This document shows, one piece after another, positions 1 through 10,698 of a stretch of 64,000 nt of DNA. The stretch lies in NCBI GenBank assembly GCA_963575745.1, contig CAUYUJ010018706.1, positions 37,501-101,500 on the forward strand, given 5' to 3'. Every line of letters begins with the position of its first letter. Within the stretch, counting starts at the first letter, position 1. The notes beneath the pieces were generated by a model. That model had not been told where the DNA came from, did no database searches, and saw only the letters and a list, made by a program, of their open reading frames with translations. The DNA comes from Prorocentrum cordatum (lineage: Eukaryota; Sar; Dinophyceae; Prorocentrales; Prorocentraceae). The position numbers and the translations under genes were made by a program.

Positions 1-537
1 CTCATCCAGGCGCACTACGACGCGCATTCGACGCCCGACCGCCTCCGCGACTTCAACGAGCGCACGGTGAAGCCCAAGAAAGCGCACCCGAAGTTCCGCG
101 GCCAGGCGGCCACCCCGAGGCATCTGATCCCATTCTGCAAGGAAGCGGCCGAGGCGCATTGCGTTTCTGGGAATGCCGTGGACGACGCCGCGCTGAACGC
201 CATGCGCCACTTGCACTCCTTCTACCACACGTTGAGCGGCCAGTGCATCTTCAGAAAGGATATGATGCGCGTCTCCGCCAGCAGGTTCGTGACCTTGTCT
301 GCCTCTCTTGCTGCGCTGCAGCCGAGGAATTGGCGCGTCAAGCCGAAGGCGCACCTGCTCCTCGAGATGGCCTTCGCGGGAGGGCAGCCGCCGCTGCGCT
401 GGACTTACAGGGGCGAGGACTTCGGGGGCAGCGCGGGCCGCGTGGCGACGAGGCGCGGCCCCCCGCTCTCAGCGACGGGCTTCTCCCGAGCGGTGATCGC
501 GCGCCACCGCGCGCAGCCGATGGCGCGGCTCGCGTGA
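1..537 (+). CDS. C-terminal part of a repeated dinoflagellate protein (WTY-ED-GG domain), 5' end outside the window
   Basis: The frame is open from base 1 to a TGA at 535-537, so about 178 residues are visible and the N-terminus lies upstream. Near the end a block reads NWRVKPKAHLLLEM, then WTYRGEDFGGS, then a run of basic residues. I recognise this W..KPK.H...E...WTYR.EDFGGS arrangement as the C-terminus of a protein found in many copies in dinoflagellate genomes; no function is known to me. Base composition is GC-rich with GC-rich third positions, which supports coding. The first ATG in frame is internal and is unlikely to be the true start. It could equally be the last exon of a host gene or a retroposed copy. 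Confidence 0.6.
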   Translation, partial: LIQAHYDAHSTPDRLRDFNERTVKPKKAHPKFRGQAATPRHLIPFCKEAAEAHCVSGNAVDDAALNAMRHLHSFYHTLSGQCIFRKDMMRVSASRFVTLSASLAALQPRNWRVKPKAHLLLEMAFAGGQPPLRWTYRGEDFGGSAGRVATRRGPPLSATGFSRAVIARHRAQPMARLA

Positions 538-784
538 CAGCCGCGCGCGCGGACAGAAAAAGTGCACGCGCCACGGCGCTGCGGAGGAGCGGCGCCTCCT
601 GCTCCACCAGGGCGCACGCGCCCTCTTCAGGGGGTCACACCTCCTCTTTCGAATGGTATACCGTGCTGGAGCATGCGTCGACGCTGATCGTCGCTAAAAT
701 TTAGCCTCGACGCTAAAATTTAAAGATGATAACTTTAAGGCCGACTACTAAATCAGCAGCTGCATTAAATAAGCGTAGATGGAT

Positions 785-1060
785 CTACATGGTGGAGGTG
801 CAGAAGGCGAACGGCCCCGACGCGCGGGGCTCGATGAACACCAGCGGGCCCGCGAGGTCTCCCGTGAGGCTGTCGTCGTGGCGCTTCAGGTCGTCCACGA
901 AGGGCGCGCTCGCGCTCTTCTCCGTGCGCGCCCAGAACCCCAGCGGCAAGCGCTTCAGGTAGATCCTCCCCCCCCCGTCTCTCTCGGCTTTCTCGACGTC
1001 GCCCCGATCCCGAGGGCCCACGACGATGTGCGCGATCTGCCTCTCGGCGTTCTTGAGGTT
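785..1060 (-). pseudogene. PIF1-like helicase C-terminal fragment
   Basis: On the minus strand about 92 residues are open between a TAA near 1060 and a TAG at 785. They contain LKNAERQI, then GRIYLKRLPLGFWART, then LVFIEPRASGPF. The same order of motifs occurs in the better-preserved helicase exon at 58156-59061 (VKDAEGEV, GRAYLRYLPYGVWVRM, LVFIEPQSSSPF). The fragment therefore covers only the middle of that exon. The motifs that follow in the intact copy (CQGRTMHRG and LSRATTIDN) are missing, as are any Walker motifs. It is a truncated relic of the same family on the opposite strand, 57 kb away. It has no usable start codon. Confidence 0.7.
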
Positions 1061-1229
1061 TTATGCGAGCGTTCTGCTGGTTTGGAAGATCTGGCTCGCC
1101 GGGCGCAGCTGCCTTTACTGTTGTTTTTTGCGTTGTCCAGAAACGCCGGAAGTAGCGCCGGCAGTCTTCGACGGCGCGGGGGCCCCAAAACACCGAGACG
1201 TCTTCGCGGACCCGCAAACTTTTATTTTT

Positions 1230-2222
1230 TATGGAAATCGCCTCGAACCTCCCGCGCGACCGACCTACGTGCGACCGCCCGAAAGCGCGCGCAAAGCGAA
1301 CGCTCCAACGAGTCCCCAAAGACTATGTCAAACATTTCGCGATGGTCTTGTCCTTCTACGCACTCGAACCCCCCCCCCCAATAACTTCCATCCACTACCA
1401 CTCATACCCCCCCACCGGCCAACGCGCGACCCACCGAACACGCGCGCGCAGAGCGAACGCCCCAACGAGCGCAGAACACAATTCCCACACAAATCGCGAT
1501 AGCCCGATCCTTCTACGCCACCGACCTACGCGCGACCGTCCGACAGCGTCCGCGCAAGGCGAACACCCCAACGATCCCCCAGGAACAATTTTAAACATTT
1601 TGAGATGGTCCTGTCCGTCGACGCCCTCGAACACTCTCAGCGAATTTCCACCCGCCCCCGCGCTTTCCCCCCCCGCCGGCCAACGCGCGACCCTCAGAAC
1701 ACGCGCGCGCAGAGCGAACGCTCCAGCGAACGCAAAACACATTCCAACAAAAAAATGTCGCGATGGTCTTGTCTCTCTATGCCACCGACCTAGCGGCGAC
1801 CGCCCGGTAGCGCATCCGCAATGCGAGCGCCCCGACGAACCCCCGACGACAATTTCACACTTTCGCGATGGTCTTGTCCTTGTACGCACTCGAAAACTCT
1901 CGACGAATGTCCGCCCACTCCTGCGCTTTCCTCCCCACCGGCCAACGTGCGACCCTCAGAACACACGCGCGCGCAAAAGCGAACGCTCCAACGAACGCAG
2001 AACACAATTTCAACAATTTCGCGACGGCCCTGTCCTTCTGAGCCGCCGACCCACGCGCGACCGTCCGATAGCGCATGCGCAAGGCGAACGCCCCAACGAG
2101 CCCCAGAAAACAATGTCAAAAAATTATCGGTGGTCTTGTCCGTCTACGCACTCGAAAACTCAACGAATTTCCACCCACTCCCGCGCTTTCCTCCCCACCA
2201 GCCAACGCGCGACCCTCAGAGC
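1230..2222. repeat. Tandem repeat, about 265-bp unit, about 4 copies
   Basis: The phrase CGACCTACGCGCGACCG, or a close variant, recurs at about 1249, 1521, 1787 and 2047, giving a unit of 260-272 bp. Each unit has two related halves of about 130 bp. Both halves contain a GCGAACGCYCCAACGA-type stretch followed by CGCGATGGTCTTGTCC. The unit therefore looks like an old dimer that was later amplified. Long ORFs cross the array, but they change frame between copies and I do not take them as genes. Confidence 0.8.
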
Positions 2223-2224
2223 AC

Positions 2225-2712
2225 GCGAGCTGGCCCCTGAGGGGCGTGCCGACGCGGGTGCGGCGGGCGCATGCGAGCGCGGACATTGGGGCCTTCGGTG
2301 GAGCCCCCTATGGGACCACGAACCGCGTGAGGGGTGTGCCGAAATAGGCGCGGCGGGCGAATGCGAACGCAACCGCCGGGGCCTTCGGTGGAGCTCCCTA
2401 TGGGGCCACTACCCGTGTGAAGGGGTTTGCCGACATGGGCGCGGCAGGCGCATGCGAACGCAGCCGCTGGGGCCTTCGGTGGAGCTCCCTATGGGGCCGC
2501 GAGACTCGCGAGGGGCGCGCCGAACTTGGCGCGGCGGGCGCATGCGAACGCAGCCGCTGAGGCCTTCGCTGGAGCTCCCTACGGGGCCACGAAACGCGCG
2601 AGGGGTGCGCCGAAGCGGGCGTGGCTGACGCGCGCGGGCGGTGGCGCTGAGGCCTTCGGTGGAGTTCCCTATGGGGCCGCGGAACGTGCGGGGGGTGCGC
2701 CGAGGCGGTTGA
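2225..2712. repeat. Tandem repeat, 90-bp unit, about 5 copies
   Basis: GGCCTTCGGTGGAG and close variants fall at about 2288, 2378, 2469, 2559 and 2649, a strict 90-bp period. Because 90 is a multiple of three, several frames on both strands stay open across the array and give 30-residue repeat proteins. That openness comes from the period and is not in itself evidence of coding. The array directly follows the 265-bp repeat. Confidence 0.85.
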
Positions 2713-3159
2713 CACGCGGAGGGCAAAGGCAAGCAGGGGGGGGGGCGGAGGAGGGGGGGGAAGCGGGGGGGGAGTGGGAACGCCGGGCGAGGTTTTTTTC
2801 AAAAGAGGACCCGACACCACAGGATGGTTGGGAAATAGACAGTGCATTCGGTTGAACCGAAAATGCAATGCAAGCAGCACGGGACCCTCGGCTAGTGAAA
2901 AGGCTGGTTTCTGGAAAAGCCCCCGCCGGCGCACGGCGAAAGAAGACGAAGAAATGATGGCCATGTTCGATATGGCTGATAGTGAATCGGGCGCTCGGAC
3001 ATGCGGATTCAATTTTCCGAAATCCGAGGGCAACGAGATCGCGGCGATCGGATTGCCGACGCGGCTGCAGCCAAACCGAATGACAAGGAGTCGATGCAGT
3101 CGGCTCCCAAACATTAGAAGGGTCAATCGACGGCTACATACGAGTGGAACGGCGAACGA
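2713..3159. other. No gene seen; G-rich run then unique sequence
   Basis: Bases 2736-2790 hold long G runs with few other bases. The remainder is unique sequence of mixed composition with only short ORFs in all frames. It may be decayed retroelement sequence leading into the block at 3160, but I could not align it to anything I know. Confidence 0.5.
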
Positions 3160-4038
3160 TTGATGCTTGAATATTGCTGCGGGCCGAACAGTAAAATTGG
3201 CATCCCAGTGAAACTCGTCGACACTTCTTGCAGACTCATGCGATATGTTGAAAATATAGACATGAGACCCGACGAGGGTAAAAACAAAGCACTTACGGTG
3301 ATCAAAGAGTTTGAAACACACACAATCCGCTTTGGGGATCAATCCCACGCACTAGAGGTTTCCCCTGGCAGCGCGCTATTGAAGCTCACTATTTCCGTGA
3401 GGGTGACCACGTGTCCCCCCGTAGGCTTCGAGGAATCAGAACGGACTTTCGATGCTTCTTGGAATTTCAGGGAGATTGCCCGCGCTGTCGTTGATGCGAG
3501 GGGAACAATTTGCATGGGGTGGGGTGGCCCAGTCAATGTCAGTATTGGAGAGACCCCAGGCGAAAGCTTTTGTGATAAAACATAGGCTTGTACGCATGCG
3601 CACGTTGACGCGCGAGGTAACTATTGCAAACTCGCCGAGGACTACACCTATGGATTTGATAAACAGATCCACGTTGTGCTTGCGCGCGCGGCATCGCACT
3701 CCTCCCTTGATCTTACCTTTTCTCCTCATGATCCATGTTCCGCTGCCGTTTTCTCTCATGAGCAGGGGCGGGCCCACCATCGGCCGCGCCCCCCACCGGC
3801 AGCGCCGCATCGTCGCCGCGGCCGTTCCCCCCTCGCAGGCAGTGGATTTCGGTGCATAGCCCCCCGTTCGCGGATCGATCCTGACCGACAGTCCCCTGGC
3901 ATCTCGGCGGAGCAACCGCCCGAGATGACCAGGAAGGAAAAGTGTTTTTTGGCTCAAAACAATGGGATGCAACTACATCGAAGGGATCAGCTGGACACAG
4001 TCCACGAAGACCAACAGCTGAGAAGAACCAGCCAGTGA
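3160..4038 (+). pseudogene. Retroelement methyltransferase-like domain, broken
   Basis: One frame carries LEYCCGPNSKIG near 3163 and SWNFREIARAVVDARG near 3457. It meets a TAG at 3583-3585, then continues with CKLAEDYTYGFDKQIHVVLA from 3625. Between the first two blocks the expected motif, LWGSIPRTRGFPWQ, is present but in another frame (about 3330-3371), so at least two indels have occurred. I know this order (EYCCGPxS, W.SIPCTGGSPWQ, A..V...G, EGYT..) from polyproteins repeated across dinoflagellate genomes. The first two motifs resemble the SAM-binding loop and the PC-containing catalytic loop of cytosine methyltransferases. That functional reading is inference; in this copy the Cys of PCT is Arg. 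Confidence 0.65.
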
Positions 4039-4901
4039 ACCGCCGAAAGAATCGATGACGGCACAGCTGAGGGAACGCCATGATAACATAGATTGGCTCG
4101 ATCACTGCTGCAGGACCTGCTGGGGCAACTCCAGAAGCGGCAACGCAGATAAGTAGACCCGCGATGAAGGTTGTCTCACGCATGTGTTCCTTCCAAAAGA
4201 TCCGTCTAGGATAGCGCAAAAGGTCGCCGATAAGTTGGGGTTGATTGACTCCTGAGCGGCCGCGCCTCTAGGGGCGCTCAAGGTCCCAGAAACATACGCA
4301 TCATTGCGGTGCGAGAAGAAAGACACGTCGGAGTTTTTTTGCACGGAGTGGACGGATGTTGAATTAAAATACGCAGACAGTGGAGGAAGGGACGGTTTTT
4401 ATTTGTCGTGATCACCCCCAACAGTCGGCTCGTGGACGTTGGATGCAGCAGGTTATTTTGACTCGGAACAATCACTGCTATTCTCGGACTGATCATATCG
4501 CCAGCAAGCTCAATGAGGATTTAAAGGCATGCAACGAATCAGTCATTCAATGATTGTACAACAAAATGTATGAAGACCCGTGGGTTGCTTTCTGGGCCGC
4601 CTGCCGAAAGGACTCGCAACGTGATTTCAGAGGCAGTTTTGGTGGCCGTCCCCCGGGTCTTGCACACATCAAGGCATGGCAATATGTCCAATCCCATTTT
4701 GATCAAAGCACGATTTTGTGACATGCAGTTTCTATACTGGACCGCCAGGGGATTGAAAGGGCAGATTTGTGCGAACCTGCGATCGTGGGGAGGTAATTGG
4801 ACCAGTATTGGATGCGCCAAAGTGCACTTCTATGAAGAGTATATGACATTTTGTCGCGATTAGAACCATTGATCGACGCGCGAACTGAGCTGCGTTCATG
4901 A

Positions 4902-5618
4902 ATGTTTGGGGGCCTTCCAGAAGTAAGCCCCCAGACGGCGCAGTCGTTGACGAATGGAGAACTCATTTCGCACTCCCGGTCGTTGGGGGAGATCCCTGTG
5001 CAAGGACGCGCAGTCGAGCGGGCATTGGCTGAGGAGACCCTGGCGGGGCACCGGGCGCGGAAGGAGTTGCAGGAATAACCCCTGCCCGAGAGGGCTAGAC
5101 TCCGCTCGGCGGCGCAGCCGTCTGGGCAAGGAGGTCAGCCTTCAAGAGAGGACCACCGCTCAGTTGAGGAGGAAAGCATTCCGCAGAAGCGAGCAAGCGA
5201 CATTGAGGGACCAAGGCCGGCTAAGACTGCCAAGGTCAAGGAAGTCGGCGCCGCTGAGGAAAATCTGCCTTCTTCAGAAGCGTCGGTAAGTTTCCCTGTT
5301 GGGCTGGCGCAGGCTCCGGCAGGAGGTGCTTCTTCATCCTCTGGTGCCTCGCGCAGTGTTTTTGGCGATAACCCTGCCCCCGCCGCCCCCTCCGCCGGCT
5401 CGGCGGGGGTTCTGGGATCGTCTTCTGGAACAGGCAATGGCGGCGGAGACGCCGTGCAGCATCCCGGCGCGCCGGGCGGAAGCGGGGGCGCGCAGTGGTC
5501 CTCCTCCGGGCCCGGGCCCAACGCCACCCCCTGCAGGGCCCCCTGCTTCCGGCCGGACAGGTGGAGAACCCGACCCGCTCTACTTGGCTCGTGGAAGCTG
5601 AAAGGCGTTACAACATAG
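4902..5618 (+). pseudogene. Retroelement polyprotein linker region, broken by an in-frame stop
   Basis: A single frame runs from an ATG at 4902 (MFGGLPEVSPQTAQSL...) to a TAA at 5076-5078, then from there to a TAG at 5616-5618. After the stop comes an acidic and basic stretch, PQKRASDIEGPRPAKTAKV, followed by about 90 residues rich in Gly, Ser, Ala and Pro. Low-complexity stretches with a KR..E...KTAK motif often separate domains in dinoflagellate Copia-like polyproteins. With the methyltransferase-like block 0.9 kb upstream on the same strand, this is probably part of the same decayed element. No catalytic motif is visible. Confidence 0.4.
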
Positions 5619-5718
5619 GGCACAGACAGGGGTCGGCTCAGCCGGGCCCCTGGAGGACGCCAAGGTCTCGGATGAATGGGCCCATTGCATCAAGGAGATA
5701 TCTATGCTATAAGTCGAC

Positions 5719-6375
5719 GTGGTAGACCCCCTCCTCTGTGGCTCGATGGCATGGTTGAGTTTACAGAAGAATTGTCAGGCCATCACAAAACTGGCGGGGG
5801 TGCATGGTCACGGGTGGATTCCATTCAGTGGCGAAGACCTGGCCGCGATGGCGCGGACTGGTAGACCACCGAGCGAGTTCTGCCGCCCGTTGACACAGAC
5901 TTCCTATTCGTCGCAAAAGTGTTGGCAGGCTGCCATTCATGTAGTCTCGGACTCGACATGTCAAATGCGCAACGTCCAGGACGAGAAACTTGGTAATGAC
6001 ACAGGAGTCCCGTTTCATATGCGAAGTCATTTCGATGGCCTGGTTGGGGATATAACGGGGGCTGCCTGTGGGAGGAAACTGCTCCAATGTATGACCGCGC
6101 GGGGACGATGGAGCAGTCTAGCATTTACTAACCGGGGAAATCTCATTCCTGGACATCATGCGCTGGCGCAGTTCATATTTTGGCAGTTGAATGATATTTC
6201 GGACGGAGAACGATGCAACTTAGTGGGGCTGAGTGGATCGACGAAAGACCCCCCCGGACCTCAGAGATCACTTGCAGCGCTTGGACCCTTCGTTGAGACC
6301 GCTGAGAGAATGATCGATGAGGCGGTTAATCGCTCCAAGTTGGGAGTAACCCAAACACTCTACGTCGGCGGATAG
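5719..6375 (+). CDS. Hypothetical ORF, 218 codons
   Basis: This is an open frame ending in TAG at 6373-6375. I see no recognisable motif, no signal peptide and no strong hydrophobic segment. Its composition is less GC-rich than the gene blocks after 11 kb. It lies between decayed retroelement pieces, so a relic is as likely as a gene. Confidence 0.28.
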   Translation: MVDPLLCGSMAWLSLQKNCQAITKLAGVHGHGWIPFSGEDLAAMARTGRPPSEFCRPLTQTSYSSQKCWQAAIHVVSDSTCQMRNVQDEKLGNDTGVPFHMRSHFDGLVGDITGAACGRKLLQCMTARGRWSSLAFTNRGNLIPGHHALAQFIFWQLNDISDGERCNLVGLSGSTKDPPGPQRSLAALGPFVETAERMIDEAVNRSKLGVTQTLYVGG

Positions 6376-6832
6376 CATCGTTGTTTGCAATCGGCCAACG
6401 GGGCCTTCAGAGTTGATGTTATGTGGGACGACATTTCTACATTGTTAAGATCACGAATGATTCATCGCATTGAGCGCTACAAGGCTGCAGGGGCTTCATC
6501 CCAGAATAATGATTCTCGACGGCGCTAGCCTGCATCGGGAATTGCATCATCCACCGACAGACGCGTGCCATTCTCTCCACGGGCATGAATCATACAAATT
6601 GGAGAAAGAAGGGACGCCAACGAGCGCAATTGCGGCTGAGCTGTTTGAAGACCATAAGTGGAAGGCAGCCAAGCTAGCGGCCTGTTTTTTGGGGTTTGTC
6701 AGCCCTCTGGCGGCACAGCTGCTCAGAGGCTTGCGTGCGCAACTAGGCTACGCGCGCGCGGGCGCGCGCAGGTGGAAGCAAAGTATTATTAGATAGTGTC
6801 GTATTGGACTGACTGGTGCCCTATCGGAAACG

Positions 6833-7465
6833 GTGCACCGAAATCAGTCTTGGGCTCGCTCCCGTTTGCTGACCACCTCTAGAAACATGAGTTCCCGGCC
6901 GATTCAACCGGCACGTGGCGAGGGGCGCGACATTCTTTGTTCTCCCGTGAGTGGCGCTATTTTATTCCGACAGGATCAGGACATCAGACCCAGTTGCAAT
7001 GGAGCGAGTTCCACTTCGTCCTTGAGAGGAGTCAGCCACATACTCCCGGCGCGCCCCCTGAGGGGCAAACTACGAGAAGCCCTGGGCAGAACATTATCAT
7101 TGATCAACACGCGCAGCAAGTCATCAGCAATGGAAGGGCCACAGCCCGTTTTTCAATCTCTGCCGACAGCCGTTCGGATTGTTTGGCGGGCCTCAGAGGC
7201 GCAGTCCGCTGCTGGGCAAACCAAGCAATTTCAGGTTGAGACAAAAGGAGCTGCGCCGACTGCCAGCTCTGCCGGCTCAGCCGCGCAGAGCCCTGATGGC
7301 GCGGGACTTGTTGTTGGACCTGGCACAGCCGTGAGTCCAACAAAGCCCGGAGCGCGGTCAGTTGAGCCCACTCAGGCACCGGCCGTTGGATCCCCACCGG
7401 ATCGCCTTGAGCGAATGTTGAGGGAGAAATGCTTTGAATTCGCAGGAGGAAAAGCGACCGGTTAA
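6833..7465 (+). CDS. Hypothetical ORF, 210 codons
   Basis: This open frame ends at a TAA at 7463-7465. The C-terminal half is rich in Ala, Ser, Gly and Pro with a late SPPDRLERMLREKCFEF stretch that could be helical. A competing frame is open across 6937-7239. No motif is recognised. It resembles the low-complexity linkers of the surrounding broken polyproteins more than a stand-alone gene. Confidence 0.28.
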   Translation: MHRNQSWARSRLLTTSRNMSSRPIQPARGEGRDILCSPVSGAILFRQDQDIRPSCNGASSTSSLRGVSHILPARPLRGKLREALGRTLSLINTRSKSSAMEGPQPVFQSLPTAVRIVWRASEAQSAAGQTKQFQVETKGAAPTASSAGSAAQSPDGAGLVVGPGTAVSPTKPGARSVEPTQAPAVGSPPDRLERMLREKCFEFAGGKATG

Positions 7466-7849
7466 AGCAATCAAACGTTTCCTCTTCCAGGCGAAGACGG
7501 CATTCGTAGATGGCTTATTAGATTGCCACATCTGTCCACGACAACTGCGAGCGAGGGCGATGATATAATTAAATTCTTGAAGCCCTTGAAAGCTGAAGAG
7601 CTGGCCAAGCGCCTCTATAGCTCGAACAATTCATGGCCCGGAGAAAGCCACGATGAACTGTTGCAGAAGGTAAGGAACAAAGAAGCCTTTGTGCATAGTG
7701 GTGCTCACATACGTCTATGCGCCTCATTGCAGGGGGACCAGTAGTTAGCGGAACAAGTGCTTCAAAAGTCAACCAAGCGACCAGTTCTTCCCGCGGATTA
7801 TGCGATTCCGAATTGAGCGAAATTCTTTATTGCACGACGCGAGCGTTCG

Positions 7850-8230
7850 GTGGCGGGAGAGCCAAGAACCATTGCCGAGCGCACTGCGTGGGAGAAGGTG
7901 GCAGCCCAAGAGCGCGCAGAGAAGGAGCGCTGCGTTCAACTGGCACTCCCTCTTAATGAACTGATTGCATATAGGATTTGGACATGGCAGCCCCACGGAA
8001 GATCCGCAGGGGCGCCCCATGCACTTTTAGGGCGATTTCAAATCCTACCATCTGACCCCGAGTACGGGGGCAATGTAAACAAGTCCAACGTTGGCGTCTA
8101 TTCGTTCTCGTATGCTGACGACAACCCCTCCACTCACGCGAGATGCGCGATGGCGGAGGAAACGTTCAACGATGGTTATTGGAACGCTGCGGAGATTGTT
8201 CTGGAGCAACCCGAAGAGCATCACGGGTGA
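7850..8230 (+). CDS. Hypothetical ORF, 126 codons
   Basis: The ORF starts MAGEPRTIAERTAWEKVAAQ, which is likely helical and charged. It continues with VYSFSYADDNP and ends in EQPEEHHG. The residue mix looks like real protein, but I know no family for it. A short ORF at 7523-7744 (KPLKAEELAKRLYSSNNSWP) lies just upstream in another frame and may belong to the same broken sequence. Confidence 0.3.
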   Translation: MAGEPRTIAERTAWEKVAAQERAEKERCVQLALPLNELIAYRIWTWQPHGRSAGAPHALLGRFQILPSDPEYGGNVNKSNVGVYSFSYADDNPSTHARCAMAEETFNDGYWNAAEIVLEQPEEHHG

Positions 8231-8684
8231 CGGTGGTCCTATACAACGGTGCACGGTTGACCCCGCTCATATTGTAATGACTGAGATACGCATCGACCAT
8301 TGGACCCCCGCCGCTTTCCATGCGAATGGGGGTAGCGCGTGAGCGCTGATGAGAAAGCAATTGCAAGACGATGAGGCGATGGATAACGATTTTAATGCCG
8401 AAAGGACGAGGAACCAACCACGAATTGGCCAGATAAACAATGTTATCAATCAACAGTGCCAGTGGGTTCCAGGACTCCGGCCGATGGCAGGGCACTGCTC
8501 CGCCGCACCTTGACTATCATCCGTCGATGGAAAATGTTCGGGCGCATCTGAAAGACAAGGGATGCCGTCTTGCATATAAACACCCGCTTTGGGACGAAGC
8601 GACTGACGGACGGCGGATAGCCAAACCTTTGATGAAGCTGAGGCCAAGCCACCGGCTCAGCCGGCGGGCAGGTCTGCTTCTGGT

Positions 8685-9320
8685 TTGACTCCTGTTGCCG
8701 ATGCGCAGTCACCGCCGGTTCAACCGGGTGGCATTGGCGCTGGGCGTCAGGATGGCCCCGCCAAACCGCCCCCGCCTTGTGCTAATCCGCGCGCGCCGAG
8801 GCCGCCATCTCCATCTCGGAGTGCAAGACCGCCTAAGCCGCCACCAGCAAGGCTTGTTCGGCCTCCTGCCCCGCCTGCGCTAGAAGGCAGAGGGGGCATG
8901 ACGGCCGCTGAATCAGGCAATGGTGCTCAAGAAGGGGGCCTGTCTCCGGCGGCCCCGCCGCCTGGCGACCGAAATCCCTGGGGGCCTCTCACAGACCTGG
9001 CGGCGAAGCCGCTTCCGCCGCCCTCTCGGCCTGCTTCGAAGTCATTGGCTAAGCCAATTATCTCCAGCGAGATCCCCGAAGGGGGAGCAAAGGCGCCCCC
9101 GCGTGACATCCAGGAAGTTTGGAGACCTTCTTTGAGAGATCCTCCTTTACCAGTGCCGGCGAAAACGCCGGGCGCTGGAAGTTCGGCAGCCACGCTCGCG
9201 CCCCCGACGCCCCCGCCGAAGGATCCCCCGAGGAGGGAATCGGGGCTTAGGGAGGGGGGGGGGGGGCATCTGGAACTTCGGCGGATGGCCAAATATGGCA
9301 GCCCGGCTTTCCAGCGCTAG
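8685..9320 (+). CDS. Proline-rich ORF, 211 codons
   Basis: The product is about one quarter proline, with repeated PPSP, PPAP and PPP runs and scattered Arg and Lys. It ends at a TAG at 9318-9320, just before the broken block at 9428. Nothing catalytic is present. Proline-rich linkers of this kind are common between domains of dinoflagellate retroelement polyproteins, which is the most likely origin. A run of ten G at about 9256-9265 lies inside the frame and could be an indel site. Confidence 0.35.
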   Translation: MTPVADAQSPPVQPGGIGAGRQDGPAKPPPPCANPRAPRPPSPSRSARPPKPPPARLVRPPAPPALEGRGGMTAAESGNGAQEGGLSPAAPPPGDRNPWGPLTDLAAKPLPPPSRPASKSLAKPIISSEIPEGGAKAPPRDIQEVWRPSLRDPPLPVPAKTPGAGSSAATLAPPTPPPKDPPRRESGLREGGGGHLELRRMAKYGSPAFQR

Positions 9321-9427
9321 CCGAAGGGCAATTGATTGTGATAAAACGCCCCAGAAGGGGCTCAAAACATACGTGTTCGAGTTACCAGACCACCCATGCT
9401 GTGGATCCTGTGTTGGGCGATCGACGA

Positions 9428-10431
9428 ATGGCGAGATTTGCTGGGGATGAAGCTGGAGAGAAACCATATAATGACTGGCCGATGCCTCCAGAGGACCTCG
9501 CAGATGATGACTCTGCGGCAATTGGTGTTAAGATTGTTAGAGACCTTTTGGATGCGCACTTTTCGGCCGGAGTCGAACCGAGCCGAACTATCATTCGAGA
9601 ACGAGTTGAAATGGCTCTGGCACGCTTGCCCCGGCGGGAGTCCGCCTGAAGGTGCAGGGGCCTTCTCTGATGAGGGGGCTCAGTGTCTAAAAGAAGACAT
9701 GATCACCTGGGCGAAGCGTTATTTGACGAAAGCATGGGGGGGAGACGCATGAACCAGTTGAATATGCATTGCCTTATAAAAATTTGTCTTATTATTTGCG
9801 TTACTTCATTGAGGCTCGCTGTGCGGATTTTGCTGCGTCAGGCGATGTTCCCAATGCCCGGGGCGCTGCTGGCTCCGCGAATTGGCCCGGTATAGCCAGC
9901 GCCAATATCGATGCAGCTACCGCGCAGGTAGAAGAAGAAGAGGACTCACGTCCCGCGGCTTCGCCGTCAGAGACAAACAATCGGCTGGGGATCCCCCGTG
10001 CCTGGGAGAGGTCTCACTTGTCATTTTCGGAAGAAGCGGATTCCGGGAATAGCCCAGGAACCGCGAATATATTCTTGCGTCTGACACCACCGCCAGTTCC
10101 CGAGCATAAACAGCTCCGCCCAGGGGGGCCAGACGTCCCAGGACGAACGAGGAATATGAGTCATGCGACGTTTTCTATTCCCGAGGAAAGACTGCATTTG
10201 GAACGTCAAGAACGCGAGGATATACGTCATGAAACATCTGGTGAGATTCGAAAACAAATTATTGAAGCTCATAGAGCTGGCCCCGCGCCGCCTCACATCG
10301 CAGCGACTCGCGGGCGCACCCGTGACGCGATCAGAGAAAATGCCCACGTGGCACATGACCCTGCGTTTACGCTGCTTGGGGAGATTAGCGCGGACGGGCT
10401 TAGACGAGCAAATCGATTTCTCAAGGCATAA
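9428..10431 (+). pseudogene. Unrecognised coding block spread over three frames
   Basis: An ATG at 9428 opens MARFAGDEAGEKPYNDWPMP, which ends at 9649. The sense continues in a second frame (EGAGAFSDEGAQCLKEDMI) to about 9750. It then passes into a third frame (HEPVEYALPYKNLSYYLRYF) that stays open to a TAA at 10429-10431. The three pieces read as one protein of about 330 residues with two indels. The last 200 residues are charged and include a helical ERLHLERQEREDIRHE segment. I do not recognise it. The acidic N-terminal part and the proline-rich ORF upstream would suit a gag-like region, but that is a guess. Confidence 0.4.
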
Positions 10432-10698
10432 TTTGATTCTGATAACCGGCCAGATTGTCTCCCCCAGGAGGTTTATCCAGTTCTCCCCCCCCCCGTGCCG
10501 CCCACAGGCGCTGTCGGCTTAGCCGAAGAAGCGGAGGCAGAGATAGTGAGACAGGGCAACATCTCCCTAATGTTGGGGAGCTCTGATTTCTGGCGACAAC
10601 GCAGTCACCGCAATCATCATGTCGCTCACTCCATTGGAGAATGCGCAGTGCACATGGCCAGACATTGCGCGGAATGCGCTTGATCATCGGGCGCGTGG

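Noticed and set aside
1231-2628. 465-codon ORF across two tandem arrays
   Set aside because: It crosses from one satellite into another, has extreme composition, and competing frames are also open.
2398-3348. 316-codon minus-strand ORF over the 90-bp repeat and unique sequence
   Set aside because: The second half is the translated 90-bp repeat plus a G/C run, and the first half has no motif and overlaps the plus-strand methyltransferase-like block.
3944-3964. TTTTTTGGCTCAAAA as a spliced-leader relict
   Set aside because: Only the TTTTGGCTCAA core matches. The preceding bases do not follow the leader and no open frame starts after it.
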